A stretch of 64,000 nucleotides of DNA from Homalodisca vitripennis (GCF_021130785.1 NC_060211.1:124693001-124757000); one strand, 5' to 3'; numbered from the stretch's first letter, positions 37,801-50,113 are shown. Translations and numbers: made by a program. Notes: generated by a model from the letters alone, not told the origin.

Positions 37801-39569
37801 AAATTAATACATATATATACACACACTTTTAAGAATCTTCATATAGTGATTCTTTTAGGTGATCTCTAAGCTCCAGGTTCGATTTCACATACTAAGAGTG
37901 TGACGAAAACTTATGCAGAAAAATCTATCGACTGCTTTGGACCTTTAATAACGAGACAGATCTTGAGCAAATTTGGCATGTATATTCAGTTGTGTATATT
38001 TACCCATAATGAACACGTCTGGAGCTAAGGGGTCAGAGCCCCAGAATGAAAATTACTTTTAAGAAATCTGGGAAACTTTAAGTTCCTACTGAATATATAA
38101 TTTGAATATATAGCTTCATTCCAATGACAAAGCTTGACTTGAAATTGTTCTTCCTTATCTAGCAGTAGAGTCGTTACAATTTATTGTATGTGTGTGAATA
38201 AAAGTGAAATTATTTCCGCATAACGCTGATTAAAGCTTGTAGTCCACAAATTAGCATCGGTCATTGTACTGAGATATTGCTAGTAAACATTCCTACCATA
38301 ACAAAATGTGTAATAATTATGTTCTTTTGCTTTGACGTTCACAAATCAAATTACATATTTATATATGTGATAATATGTTTATTTTTATTGTAAACATAAG
38401 TTAATATGACATTCAAATAGACATCCAAATTGTACAATTAAATTATTTAAAATTAAATAATTAAATTAAATAATTTCAATATTTAAATTATTAAATTATT
38501 TTAAATACAACTCTCTATTGTCCATTCGTTTGTGAAAATCTGGGCATTGTTATTATTATACACACGTTCTTTCATTGTCTTCACACGAATATATGCTTTT
38601 TATATCTGAGAAAACCATTTTAGACGGCAAGATTTATTTGATAACGTTGTTGTCATAAACGTTACGCTAAGGTATACGATTCAATATGAAGGAACATTTG
38701 GGGCTAGACTAATAAACACTTTTATACTCCCGATAAGGTTTATATCCTGCATGATATCATCGCGTTAGAACACATCCACTTTACTTACATCTACAGCACA
38801 AGTTCCCAAGTTTATTCACTCCCGCGGAAAATCTGTTACCTAACTTGCATATGGAATCATGCAAATCAACCCTGAGTGCTCATTCATCTTGCATGAATAA
38901 TTATTTGTTTAACGGTGAAAAGTTATAATATACAGAACGTTTATTTGATCAATATTTTGACTGCCTTTTATATTCTTGAATGGTTGGCTGACTGCTTTGT
39001 ACCATTTTTTATTACTATCACCTAATACGTTTTGTGCTTGATAATTCTTTTCTTATTACTAGATAAATGAACATTTTAATAGTACTATAAACTGTATAAA
39101 ATGAATAATTCAAACTGAATTTTAAAATTTAAACTTATGTAACACACTGAATATTGAAAATTATATCATTCTAAACTAATTGTTATTTTATTGCATCCCA
39201 ATTTCATTTATTATTATTGACTTAAGTTCATTTATTTGCACGGTAATACCACATTAAAATATTATAAATAATTAAAAGGTTGGCTTAGTACTAGGATATA
39301 ACAAATATATGGTACAAGGTGAAAATGAAAAAAGGCTTATTTACAGCCTTTAGGTTTTAAAAATTAAAATGTGATTTATATATCTGTCTTTTAAATATGT
39401 TTATTAAACATTGTGCATTTTTGTTTTCACGCTAATCAAGCTAATCTACACGTCATGATTATTCCCGCAAGACTAGACAGTTTATAAAAATATTTATATC
39501 ATCAATGTATTTGCGAAAGGTTTTCACGAAAAAAATATTATTTATATAAATTATATCAAATAATATACC
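34861..39569. other. AT-rich gene-poor stretch with repeat scraps
   Basis: No gene can be supported. Two segments resemble Helitron-type arthropod repeats: 35380-35510 (ccgtaggaatgtccatttaa, cggttgggtagttta) and 37880-38070 (gcaaatttggcatgtatatt, aacacgtctggagctaaggg). I cannot define their ends. The minus frames at 36795-37043 and 37059-37256 have no domain features. The AT-only palindromic run at 38440-38510 is simple sequence. Confidence 0.4.
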
Positions 39570-40210
39570 CAAAAATGGCATTTGTCATACTTAAATGATA
39601 GAAATCAGTGTGTGCAGATCGCAAATACCCTGTTAGGCAAAATTAAAATGCACTATGGAGTCCACCAGGGTACAATTCTAGGGTCATTCATACTTTCTAG
39701 TCTACGTCAACCGATTGAGTTCATTAGTTCATAACGGAAAGATAATTCAGCATGCTGACAATACGACTCTGCATCAGATACAAAATTATACCATATTGTA
39801 AAATAAGAGCCTTTGAGGAACTAAATGCATGCGTTGAACATTTTTCAAAAATGAATAGATAAATTTCTGTTTTTGATGGTCGATGGTTCCATAAAAATAG
39901 AAGAAGAATCCATCAAATTTCTCGGAATGCACCTTGATTAAGGGATGACAAAAAAACGGGATGAAATGATAAAAACGATTGTATCTGTTCATATGTTACT
40001 TTAGGAATATTTATTTAGCTCAAAATGGCAAAATTCTGTTGCTTAGATATTTCAAAGACAGTCTACTTTGGCCTAATATATCCACATTAATCTTTTGGCC
40101 CAACATTGTGGGACGGCTGATCTATATAAAAATATAATGTCAGGGAGCATGGATTGCTGAATTTGCCTAACCTCTATATTCTCTCCGATTCAAGTGTCAA
40201 TCAGTTCGGG
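39570..40210 (+). mobile_element. Decayed LINE reverse-transcriptase fragment
   Basis: Translating the plus strand gives YLNDRNQCVQIANTLLG, then GVHQGTILGSF (family: GVPQGSxLGPxLF), then after a frameshift VYVNRLSSLVHNGKIIQHADN, then ELNACVEHFSKMN. These are reverse-transcriptase motifs of a jockey/CR1-type LINE in correct order. The catalytic YADD is HADN here, so the second Asp is lost; stops and frameshifts interrupt the frame. Further 3' remnants (GLLNLPNLYIL) reach about 40190, next to the boundary of another repeat end. This is non-functional. Confidence 0.85.
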
Positions 40211-40330
40211 TTAGAATAGAATAGAAACACTTCTTTATTTAGGTGAAATTAGGGTTAGTGGCGTCCAAAATTGTCAAACTAATTTCAACTGGATTATTTT
40301 CAATTATTTGAACTGAATGATACTGACATA
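40211..40330 (-). mobile_element. Possible LINE/SINE 3' end (minus strand)
   Basis: On the minus strand an AATAAA-containing segment ends in a TTCTATTCTATTCT-type tail at 40211-40225, which looks like the 3' end of a retroelement placed next to or into the decayed LINE. There is no coding sequence. Confidence 0.4.
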
Positions 40331-42012
40331 TCAAAAAAGAAAGAAGGCATATGTGCGGCGGAGTAAATAATATCTGTTTAACCTCAGTTGCTATATTTCA
40401 GTTATTTATTTGTTTTGTACTATACACATTACAAACAAATCCCTTTGGTCTCTCAAGATGTAGTACAGAAAAAAGCATGTTTGAACAAGTGCATGAATAA
40501 TAGTATTTGTACTGTTACACATTGCAAAACTAGATTATGATTTAATATATTTAGTAAAAAGAACTTTATTAAAACTATAACTAATAAAACCTTATAAGGA
40601 CTATAATAAATTAAATTTATGGTTAAAGAGAACTCCTTTTACGTTTGATGTTTTTAGGGTTGATATAAAAAGGGCTTACAACAGATTGCCAGGTTCAGTC
40701 AACGTGCTCTACCATTCAGAACACTCTCATTTAGTTTTTTCCCAAACCTAGTTTACATACTTTAATCGTATAAAAAAGAATATTTATAAATACTTCACAA
40801 TATTGAAACCATTACAGTTACTTATAGCATTTTAGACATATACTTCACTTATTTAGGATTAAAAGTTAGTTTCAATACAAAACTCGTGAAAAACGTTTTA
40901 ACGAAAATGTGAGGATAACTTCATTTTATACCTAATTACGTTTTTAGTTCATATGACTTTAACTTACCTTAGCAGTAAAAATATTAGCTCAATCAATCAA
41001 GCAATCCTAATTGTGTTCAAGAACATAATGTTGAATGGAACGTACCAAAATATTAAGTAAAAATAATGAATCCAGCGTATAATAAAGTAGTACATTTTAT
41101 ATAATATTTATGATATATTCTTTATAATTAGGTAAGGATTCTGACTAAACCAGAAACGTTTTACTCCACACCTAACTCGTGCACATAACAAACTGAGCAT
41201 AGCTTTACATTTTACATAGAACTTTCACAAGTAAATCTGATAAATAGAACAATATTAGACACTGTCCTAATCGAGGGCTATATTGTTAACTTCACTTCAA
41301 TGCATTCGTTAGTTTAATTTTAATTTAAGGTAGTTTACAATATAACAAGAAAACTTGAACCCTTAGTCCAAGAGAAGCAAAGTTCAGTCAAACTGTTGAG
41401 TACTGCTGAGGGAGATGTATTGTAAGTCCCTGTGAACTCAAACTAATTCATAGAACTTTGAAGAGAATTGGATACCAGTTTTTCTCCTGGTATTTAATAA
41501 ACTTTTGTTCTTCACATTAACGAATCAAAGCTGAGCATGTATCATAACTTGCACATTTCGAACAGAAGCCAATTCGATTTTAAAGATACTTGTAACTGAA
41601 TATTGTCGTAACAAACAGGATTAATTATTTATACAAGTATCTTGGCACAGATAGCTAATGACAGAGAGTGGATATCTCAATGATCAATTGAGGGCAGTAA
41701 CATAAGAGAGTCCACATAAACAGTCACTATCACATTACTCTTTTTCCTTTCTCGAGTTATCCTTGTCATGGTGGAACTGGTTGAGTTTCCATATGGGCTT
41801 ATTACAAAGATTCCATTCGTCATATAAGTGATGAATCATTTACTAACGATACAAAGACAATCAATTAAGATGACACTAATGTTAACACACGTGAACCGGC
41901 CTGTCACTGCGTCACTGCAGTTGTGGGCGGTGCGTCACTCTCAACACTCGGTGAACATAGTGTAGTCATCTCTACCTGCAGCCGCAGGCATTGCCGAACC
42001 GATGGATACATA
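40331..42012. other. Non-coding stretch
   Basis: AT-rich until about 41880, then a GC-richer patch (41880-42012) containing gtcactgcgtcactgcag. No gene can be supported. Confidence 0.4.
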
Positions 42013-42194
42013 TATTGTAGAGAAGTTATAGCATGACCGGTGACTTCGAGATGCGCCGTAGGCAAAGACGGAACTAAAGTGGTGGGGGGTGGAGCGGCTC
42101 AGTCTGTTGCCGTATTTAGCCTTGTGAACTTCGGTCGCCAGTCTTCTATACGTGCCGCCCAAAAAACATTCGCTTGTGCCAATTCACGAGTTGT

Positions 42195-42532
42195 AAGTAA
42201 TGTAAAAAGTAAAAATTGGAGGTAGAAAGGTTATACACGGCCTAACAAGAGAAGTGATTGCAAATGTTTACCATTTTCATGAAACGGGAAGCAGAAACCA
42301 ACACACTTATAAATTTGAAGAAAGTTCAACAGCGTGTCGTAGAGGCAACTGGAATTTCTGAAAGTAAGCTGAGACGAATTTTGAAGGATGAAAAAAAATA
42401 AGTCCAATTGGCAATTCTTTTAGTACGCCCAACAAAGTAAGAAAACGCAAACATACTAAAAGTGATCTGGACAATTTTGATTTGGGTGTAGTTCGAAGAA
42501 CAATAAATAATTTTCATCGACAACGGGGTTTT
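42195..42532 (+). pseudogene. Transposase N-terminal (helix-turn-helix) remnant
   Basis: Three plus-strand frames continue each other. GRKVIHGLTREVIANVYHF (from about 42220), then after a shift KREAETNTLINLKKVQQRVV and EATGISESKLRRILKDE, then after another shift near 42400 SPIGNSFSTPNKVRKRKHTK and LDNFDLGVVRRTINNFHR. This matches the N terminus of transposase-like proteins common in insect genomes: a helix-turn-helix with 'V-x-x-ATGIS-x-x-x-x-R-R-I-x-x-E', then a 'TPGK-x-R...DDFD-x-x-x-IRRTI-x-x-F' linker. At least two frameshifts and a stop make it non-functional. It lies between the inverted repeats at 42013 and 43310, so it probably belonged to that element. Confidence 0.72.
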
Positions 42533-43181
42533 GTTATTTTAATTATTGCGTGTGGATCGTTGGCGTTATTGTTATTTTAAGTATACATCATTAAATTAAC
42601 TTGATACAAGTTGGTAGATAAAACTGAGTTTTTTCTTATTCTACTGTGTATATTGACAAATTAGTTTAACCAGTTTTATATTAATTTTTAATTTAGCAGC
42701 TAGTCTATGTCAGTTGAAAATTTTGTAGTGTATAATTGTATCTACTATCGTAAATCCTGAAGCTTACACGGTTAGTATATGATAAATTGAATTTTAATGG
42801 CTAACAAACTGTAACAATTACAATTCTGAACTGTTGTCGTCGTTGTTGGAGATCAAGAATAATATAAATTCCTACCCCTTCCCAATTTATGAGAACCCTT
42901 TCTTACCACCAGGTATCTCTACTGCGAACTCATTAAGAAGGGTGAGCTATGAACACAATTTCGGCAGAACATAGTCATTGTTAAGATCACGTACATTCCG
43001 GTCCCAATATTTCCAAGATTTCCTGTATTGAATTCCCCATCATAAAAGTCCGTCGCCGTAACTACAAAAGAGTCTAGAAATGTTCAAATATTCTCAAGGT
43101 CTCCTATACTAAATTGCTCATCATAAAAGACCACCGTGGTAAGAACATAAGGGTCTATAAATGTTGGCAAACACTACAATA

Positions 43182-43217
43182 TTCGGCTCCCGCCACCACT
43201 ATGAGCCGGGAGCCGAA
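43182..43217. repeat. Perfect 11-bp GC-rich hairpin
   Basis: ttcggctcccg (43182-43192) pairs with cgggagccgaa (43207-43217). A second 8-bp hairpin (agtagggg at 43225-43232 with cccctact at 43252-43259) follows. Both lie in the right subterminal part of the 42015-43337 transposon, where such structures may be transposase-binding or structural repeats. Confidence 0.75.
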
Positions 43218-43339
43218 AACTCTCAGTAGGGGTAGTAGCACCGTATTCATTCCCCTACTCTAGATTGTGCCCCCCCCGCGCTCACCTCCTCCACTCCTCA
43301 CGCGGATCCCACCGGTCATGCTATAACTTCCCTACTATA

Positions 43340-46309
43340 ATTCAAGCGATCATAGTACTATCAAACTATGTCACCATTTAAATAACTGCAGTAAAGGAAT
43401 GAAAACAAGTATAAAACGTTAAACTACTAATGGGTTTCAAATTACCTTCCTTATCCATTCAAGAAACAAATAAATGTTACCACTAAATGTCTTCCAATTT
43501 CTACTCAAATTAAAAGAGTGCATTGGGATAACGCCACCTCATTGAATAGTACATTTGGAGAATAACCTAGAGAAGTAACCTAATAGATGTAGTTACTCGT
43601 ACGTATCCATAATAGCCAAATAAGACCAAGTTCACCGGCCTGGATAAAGACGCAACAATTGTACATGACCAGGCTGAATTCAAACCACTTCATTGAGCTG
43701 TGTCCGACCCAGATTGTCTAAAGGCTCTTAGATTCTGAGATTTTGATTCTAGAGCGATAAAACGACACTGCCATTAAAACAAAAATCTATTTTCTTATTC
43801 TTGGACATTGTTTTTCCTCTCTACTGTACTTCTTCATCATTCCGCTTGTTTCAACCATTTTTAACCCAATTCTTTTGATGATACTAAAACTCTAGTAGTA
43901 GCAAAAGTTATTCATCATATATTTAAAAATAAGTACGTAAAATAACTCGAATTTCAAAGATATTTATTTACTAAGTACTTGTAGTTAAGAATGATGATAA
44001 ATTTGATACAAGTATAAACATTGCAATCCACCTTGGAGTTCATATAAACATCCTAAATATATATTTACCAATAATCTATACTAACCTATCTATCAAAGGA
44101 CGAAAAGGTGTACAGGAGGTTTTTTCTGGTTGGTTTATATGGTAAAATCTGCACTGAGCAAAACCGATAATGTCACTTACATATGGGTAACTCAGAAACT
44201 AAACAGAAATGGCACACCACCAACCGCTTTACGATATAACGTAATTAGTTTCCCGGAGGATTTTGGTTGCATTTGATGGGTCTGCCATAGTGTTAAATGT
44301 CTCTTTGACACTTTTGACCGATTGAGGATATAAAAAAGCTGCCTAGCCTTCTACCAAGGTAATATGGTTGATAAAGTCCCATCATGATGTCTGTATCGTG
44401 GGATCTTGGAATGAGGTGACCACATCTCCAAACCATCCTGAAGACGTTTGGAGAAATACCATTAAATGCAGCAAACATTTCTCAGCTGTTTGTATTAAAG
44501 AACTGTAAAAGAACGAGTCTGAAAGTACCCACTAACTATACCAAGCTTATCGCAAAGATAAACCTAGTCAGAGGAGTGACCGTTATTATTGCATGGCATA
44601 AATGATTTTATAAATGATATACAATAAGTTAGAATAAGCTTTTAATCGTTTGGTTATTCAGTTGAAGCTTGCAGACAAAAATAGACTCTTATAATTATGG
44701 CGATCATGTCTGAAGTTTAGGTGTTTTCAAGCAATAACAAAAACAATTATCGAAGGTGGTAACTTTATTTGAGGGCTTTCAATTGCCAAAGTTTTGACAC
44801 TTATTAAAAGAGGATGGCCAAATCGTTACTGAGTTTAAAAAGGTGTTGTTTTATAAAGTTTATAATAATTTGGTGTCTTTATTATACATATTATGCAAAC
44901 ATATTTGTTTTGATCTTAGTAAACTTTAATTATTCAAGAAAGGTGTCTTTTTTCGCGAAATATTTACATAACGATATTTATATTCGTGCATTTTACTTGA
45001 TAAAATATTAAAACAATAATTTGTTTACAGTAATATATTTAATATATTCACTGTAAACAAATATTTTATGTATTCACTGTTTTTTATATTTTGTTATTTA
45101 TATATTTTCTATTTAATTTTTTTCTTTATGCTTTTAGTTTACGCAAAGGATAATTTGACATTTTTCTTTATAGCATTTAATTTATTTGTTTAAACATATA
45201 TGCGAATGAATCTCATAGACTATAGTGAACTCTCAATGAGCTTTCCCCAACTCTTGTGCAATACGAAGTTGTATACAACCGTATAGATATAAATAAGGCT
45301 GTAATGTAATTAAATGTTGGTAAGCACATTTAAATAGAACCAAATCTTTAAATCATTAATAAACTTATTAAACTGACATCAATGCTAATTGCTCTAGAAT
45401 TCTTCAATATTCCTTGAAACATAACTACATAATTGAACACTACATCAGACTACCGACTATAGTAGCTCTCAATCATTTGTTTTATCAGGAGTATCCTACG
45501 ATTCGCATGCAAGCTATATTTATCCTGGTGTTACATTTAATAACAAAGTTAAATCCTCTCTTGAATTATGGAATAACCTCCATCTTTACCTGTTGACATC
45601 ATCGTTATTAATCTATATATGTAGTTGCTCTTATTATTAGTGAACTACAAGTAATATTTAGGCAAAGAGATATAATTCACAACATGATTTTAACTATTCT
45701 TTTTTATGTAAAATTAGAACAGAAAAACATACCTTAACAATAACTATAACAATGTGTTACAAAAAACAAAAATGTAATATTTCGTTTTAAATTCGTAAAA
45801 CTCGTCTGTATACATTTTATGCAGTGTATATTTTCAAAATAATTTGGCAATTTCCTTATTTATTACTTCACGAATTGTTGTAGTTCCTGCCACTAAATCA
45901 TCAAAGCATAATTCATAACATTTAAAACAAAACATTTAGGCTCACTATAATTTATCAACTACACAACTACTACCTACTTCCACTCTAATGGAAAAATAGT
46001 TATCATGTTAATCTAACGAAACAATATACGTAATCCTATCTATCATTTAGGACATTAATAAATGACGATGAATGTTTATTTTAGTTTTAGAAAAACAATT
46101 TTAGATTGTCCATTAAAAGTACAATGAAGGGGTTGTAGACGGATTATAGCCAGCGTTGGCGCCTAGTTGGAGCACTGTAATGGCACAGTTGGCAACACTT
46201 GGTAGGATGTTGTGGCCAAACAGCTGCTCTCCCATTGTCACTCCCAGTTTGTTATTGTGAACAACCGGTAGGTTTAGCAGTAGAGTTGGCACTTGGCGCC
46301 GACAGCTTC
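43340..46309. other. Non-coding stretch
   Basis: No gene was recognised. The 44200-44470 part is less AT-rich and has a 61-codon minus frame without domain features. Confidence 0.4.
45019..45062. repeat. Perfect 13-bp inverted repeat
   Basis: atttgtttacagt (45019-45031) and its exact complement (45050-45062) flank an 18-base AT loop that contains two copies of the palindrome AATATATT. Confidence 0.6.
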
Positions 46310-46362
46310 AGTCGTTTACACATTCATCTAGCTATTAGGATGAGTACGTCGTCATATTTTTG
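46310..46362 (+). promoter_or_regulatory. Candidate promoter with a short first exon
   Basis: In a GC-richer patch (46135-46340) the plus strand reads cttcAgtcgtttac, a good arthropod initiator (TCAGTC). Thirty bases later is an ATG (46340) followed by seven codons and a donor-like TG|GTATGT (46362/46363). I cannot find a matching downstream exon in the window, so this may be chance or the start of a gene that continues to the right. Confidence 0.2.
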
Positions 46363-47773
46363 GTATGTTATGAATAAAATATATCTTTCTCAACGTATCT
46401 TAATTTTAAGTTATAATTTTTTTTCAAATATGAAATAAACAATTTTAGTGTAGAAAATTTATTTTATACGCATCCCAATTTTGTTTCAATTTTTCCAATT
46501 GTTTATTTATATTAGTAAATCTTATTTAACATCGGTCACCACCAATGACACCATCTTGGTACTAAACGAGAATATTTATTACGTAACTCACTATTGAGAT
46601 TGTGCGGTTTGTGAGTGCAAGTATATACATGTGCGTGCTATAACTTGGTGGTTGATTTTCCGAGATTCTATTTATAATATATTGAAGATAATAATGAAAT
46701 AATGTTCTTACAAATGTTTTAGAAAATAAAAGAAAATAATAACAATAAAATAATAATAATAATAGAATAATAATAATAATAAATAATTTATATGGAGTGA
46801 TGGACATATAAATGTTTACTGGTTCAATCAGGCAGTTAATGCATGCAAGGAACCACAGGAACCAGACAGTTTTGTAGGAGACATGTATTGTACTATTGAT
46901 GTAGTTCGGTGTCGCTTTGCTTGGGCGTATAATACATGTCAGAGCATGGCAACGGTACAAATTACTACCTAACTGATCATACTAAATAACCTGGACCTAG
47001 ATACGAGATAAGCCTCATGTATTTAGTATGCTAATTGGATATTACATCGTGTACATATGTGGTTTAAATAGAGTTACCAATTAATACAATCGGTAATGTG
47101 TTAGTTGACTTAATCAAACAAGTATAGAGTTCATGGACCAATGAATTGTATAAAATAAAATCAAGGTTTTATATGATCTAATTCAGTTATAAACAACTAG
47201 TACAAAAGAAGATGACTTGAATTTAAAAATATCTTCGTTTAACAAACGGTTTTCAAGTTATATTTGTTTCGTTGTTTATTGTATATTTTACGCTGATAAA
47301 GAACAATTTTTATGTCAGGTGTAAAAACATTTTAGTCTTAATTGAAATTTTACTATGTAATTTAATGTGACCACAAAATATGAGGTGAGAATAAGAGATT
47401 AGTTTTGATTTCACTCCACCAAACTGAATGTTCTTGGTATTAACAATTAATAAATGATTAACAACCAAATAACTTGGTTAAACTGTATAAATTTGAGATT
47501 TTAGATGTATGTGAATTTACATACATTTGGGAAATAAACTGAATAACTGAATAATAGGAATTTGGTCCTTTACAGTTATATAATTTTACTCACACTATCA
47601 AATATTGTACTCAAAAGTAATTTCAATTATTCTGTCATGTTACAGTTAGCCAAGAATATTTTTCAAATGTTAATTTCAAGGAGATAGATGTTATTAACTG
47701 TTTTTACAGGCTGAATACCCTATATCAATTTCGTCCACCTTGTTGATCACAAATTGATGACTTCCGGAACTAA
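46363..47773. other. AT-rich non-coding stretch
   Basis: It includes a short AAT-trinucleotide run (46740-46785), which produces the long low-complexity minus frame at 46562-46960. No gene can be supported. Confidence 0.4.
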
Positions 47774-48080
47774 GTTAGGCACACAAACCGCTCTGAGTGC
47801 GGAAGTTACTCAATCAGTAATGACCTTAGTCTTTTATAACCAGTAACAACTTTAACATTGTGTTAGACACTCAAACTGTTCTCAGTGAGAAAATTATTCA
47901 ATCAGTAATGACCATTATCTTCTATTACCAATAATAACTTTAACATTGTGTTAGACACACAGTCTGCTCTCTGTGAGGAAGTTATTCAATCTGTATTGAC
48001 CCTAGTCTTCTATCACCAGTAATAACTTTAATATTGTGTTAGACATACTAACCGCTCTGAGTGTGGAAGTTACTCAATCT
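47774..48080 (+). repeat. 88-bp satellite-like tandem array, ~3.5 copies
   Basis: Units start at 47774, 47862, 47950 and 48038, each opening gttag-ca (for example gttagacac) and running through ctctgagtg-ggaagtta-tcaatc, tgacc-tagtctt and taa-aactttaa-attgt. The first three units are exactly 88 bases with no insertions or deletions, despite about 10-20% substitutions between them. The fourth stops after about 43 bases. No reading frame is conserved across the units. Confidence 0.93.
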
Positions 48081-48729
48081 ACGATTTCCTTCAATTTACT
48101 ATTTCCAAGTAATTCACTTTGCTATAATATATTTGGTACAAACTAATTTTAACAAAGCTCAGAAAATATATTGTACAAAAGTATCCAAGTGATTTATAAA
48201 TCTGCAAAAAAAAAACTGGAATAAAGTAAATAAAAGACTCTGTAAAAATATTTTCGTCACAGGTGGGACGACTAAATATGTATCAACGGTATTGTAATCT
48301 CAATGACAAACATTGTACATAGACTAAGTTGGCACATTTTTTAACTTAATATGATATTTACAGCATAGATAAGACTCTCCCGCAGTAGTGTTTTTTATAA
48401 ATCTTTAAAACATAAATTTAGGGAAATTTAATTTCATAAGATAAGGTAGCGTAATTTGAGAAGATTAAATTATACCAAAAATGTATTTTTTCTAAGAACA
48501 TACGCAAAACTAAACACATGTGATTGTGGTATTAATACATCAAATCCCATTGAAATACCAAAACTCATGTACCTATTATATTAGCACCTTAAAGTTGCTA
48601 GTAACTAAATACAAAAAGTTTCTGACAAATTCTAGTGACATGGCACTCAAGAAAACATTGACCCCAACTGACTCCCGCTATCTAAAAAAATATACAATGT
48701 ATAATCCAACAATAAACACTATCTTGATG

Positions 48730-49143
48730 TCACAGGAGTTGGTCAGCCGAGACAAGTTTAGAATACTGTCTGCAAACCCAACATAACATCACAGTATCAT
48801 CACCTCTGACAATAGTTAATTTCTTCACTTTACTGTTATGTAGAATCTGATTTAAGTGAATATATGTATCATACATAGATAAGACATGGCAATCATTTCT
48901 CCGGCGTGAATAAAATACATTGGCAAACTCTTTGTATTGCGTCAGAGTACCTAATGAACTGATTAAGAGTAAACATGGAAGAAGAGCATACAGGCTAGTA
49001 TTCATACTAACTGCAGGGCTAGGGTTTTGTAAATAATTGAAGGTTACTTTTGCCGCATGTGCCCGTACGGAAACCTTGAAATGTTCCTCAACCAGGAAAA
49101 AGCAATCCTTAATTATAACAAAGTAAGCCTCTTGTATCATCAC
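48730..49143 (-). other. Unassigned 137-codon open frame
   Basis: This is the longest open frame in the window and lies in DNA less AT-rich than its surroundings. The product would contain charged and cysteine residues (FYSRRRNDCHVL, VRGDDTVMLCWVC) and one hydrophobic run (SLYALLPCLLLISSLGT). I recognise no domain, splice junction or element around it. It may be a fragment of an old transposable element on either strand, or chance. A plus-strand frame (48520-48786) overlaps its 3' end. Confidence 0.2.
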
Positions 49144-50084
49144 TTGTAGTTCGCTGATACGCGATCCACCCCATTTCTATGTACGAATCTGAAAACTTTT
49201 AGTAAATACGAAATAACAAATTAATGTTTTGATTATTTTGGGTTGGAAATTGCTAAGTTCTTTTTAAAATGAAAGCATCACACACTGGAATATGGGATGC
49301 ACCTACTTAATAAACATTATTATGGTATATAGAAAATGTGTAACGAGCGTAAAGGTGAATACTATTAGCGCAGCATTTTTCTTCTCTTTGATAAAACATA
49401 TAATCTTCCAAAATAACATGGAAATGTAGACGAAAGTCTGTCTGACTTTTCCAAATTGCTTTTCCAATAACCAAAGTAGTCATCGAATGATGATATTTGT
49501 TTGTTATCAAGTAATTGTTTTTTAAAGTAACATTTAAAAAAATAAAAATAATGACTGAAAGTTGACTTAGTATTTTATTCATCGACATTAAGTATAAGAC
49601 ATGATTTAACTCAACATCAAAATGTATTTTTTAGGCATAAGCTGAAATTACACAAAGAATTGGATTTTAAGTTGTTTTCAAGCATTAAAAGCAAACATTA
49701 AATTATCTCTTGATTGAAGGACATTCTTGATAATACTAATAGTAGGAAAATTAGAAATATATCAATTATATGGTCCATAGCGTATTTCTGGTGAAATTGT
49801 TCACAATTTCCCAGTATTCCCCTAAATATATAAAATTTGTTTAATTTATTTTGCGAACCATAAAAATAAGTTACCAAAACATATGGGTACAAGTGAATAC
49901 CAGTAGTATTTTCAATAAATGTATTAGTCGTTATACATTTCTATTGTGTATTATGTAATGTAAAAATTTATCCACTCTAACCGTAAACTCCTGTGATCGT
50001 GGAATAGACTGTTTTAATACGTTAAAATTTACAGTGAACTTTTATTTCCAAAAAATCATATTATCTTTTCGAATTATCGTACAA
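49144..50084. other. AT-rich non-coding stretch
   Basis: Nothing recognisable was seen. Confidence 0.4.
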
Positions 50085-50113
50085 CTAGCTGTTACCCACG
50101 GCTTCGCACGTGA
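50085..50113 (-). mobile_element. Helitron-type 3' end module
   Basis: On the minus strand the sequence CGTGCGAAGCCGTGGGTAAC continues into AGCTAG followed by T. It matches the two modules inside the Helitron at 24957-25881 (25643-25669 and 25808-25830) and ends in the same CTAG|T way. How far the element extends to the right cannot be seen. Confidence 0.55.

Larger units (their letters stand above)
42015..43337 (+). mobile_element. Tc1/IS630-like DNA transposon, internally deleted
   Basis: The 30 bases at 42013-42042 return in reverse complement at 43310-43339 with two differences; the shared core is gaagttatagcatgaccggt. Taking the outermost TA at each end as the target duplication leaves 28-bp inverted repeats and an element of 1,323 bp. 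Inside lie a broken transposase N terminus (42195-42530) and, near the right end, a GC-rich segment with two hairpins. TA target sites and inverted repeats of this size fit the IS630-Tc1-mariner group, but I see no DDE/D catalytic region, so the element is probably a deletion derivative. The right end is much richer in G+C than the flanks. Confidence 0.78.

Noticed and set aside
46562..46960. 132-codon minus-strand frame as a membrane protein gene
   Set aside because: Its Ile/Leu/Tyr/Phe runs come from an AAT repeat and AT-rich DNA; no splice sites or family motif.
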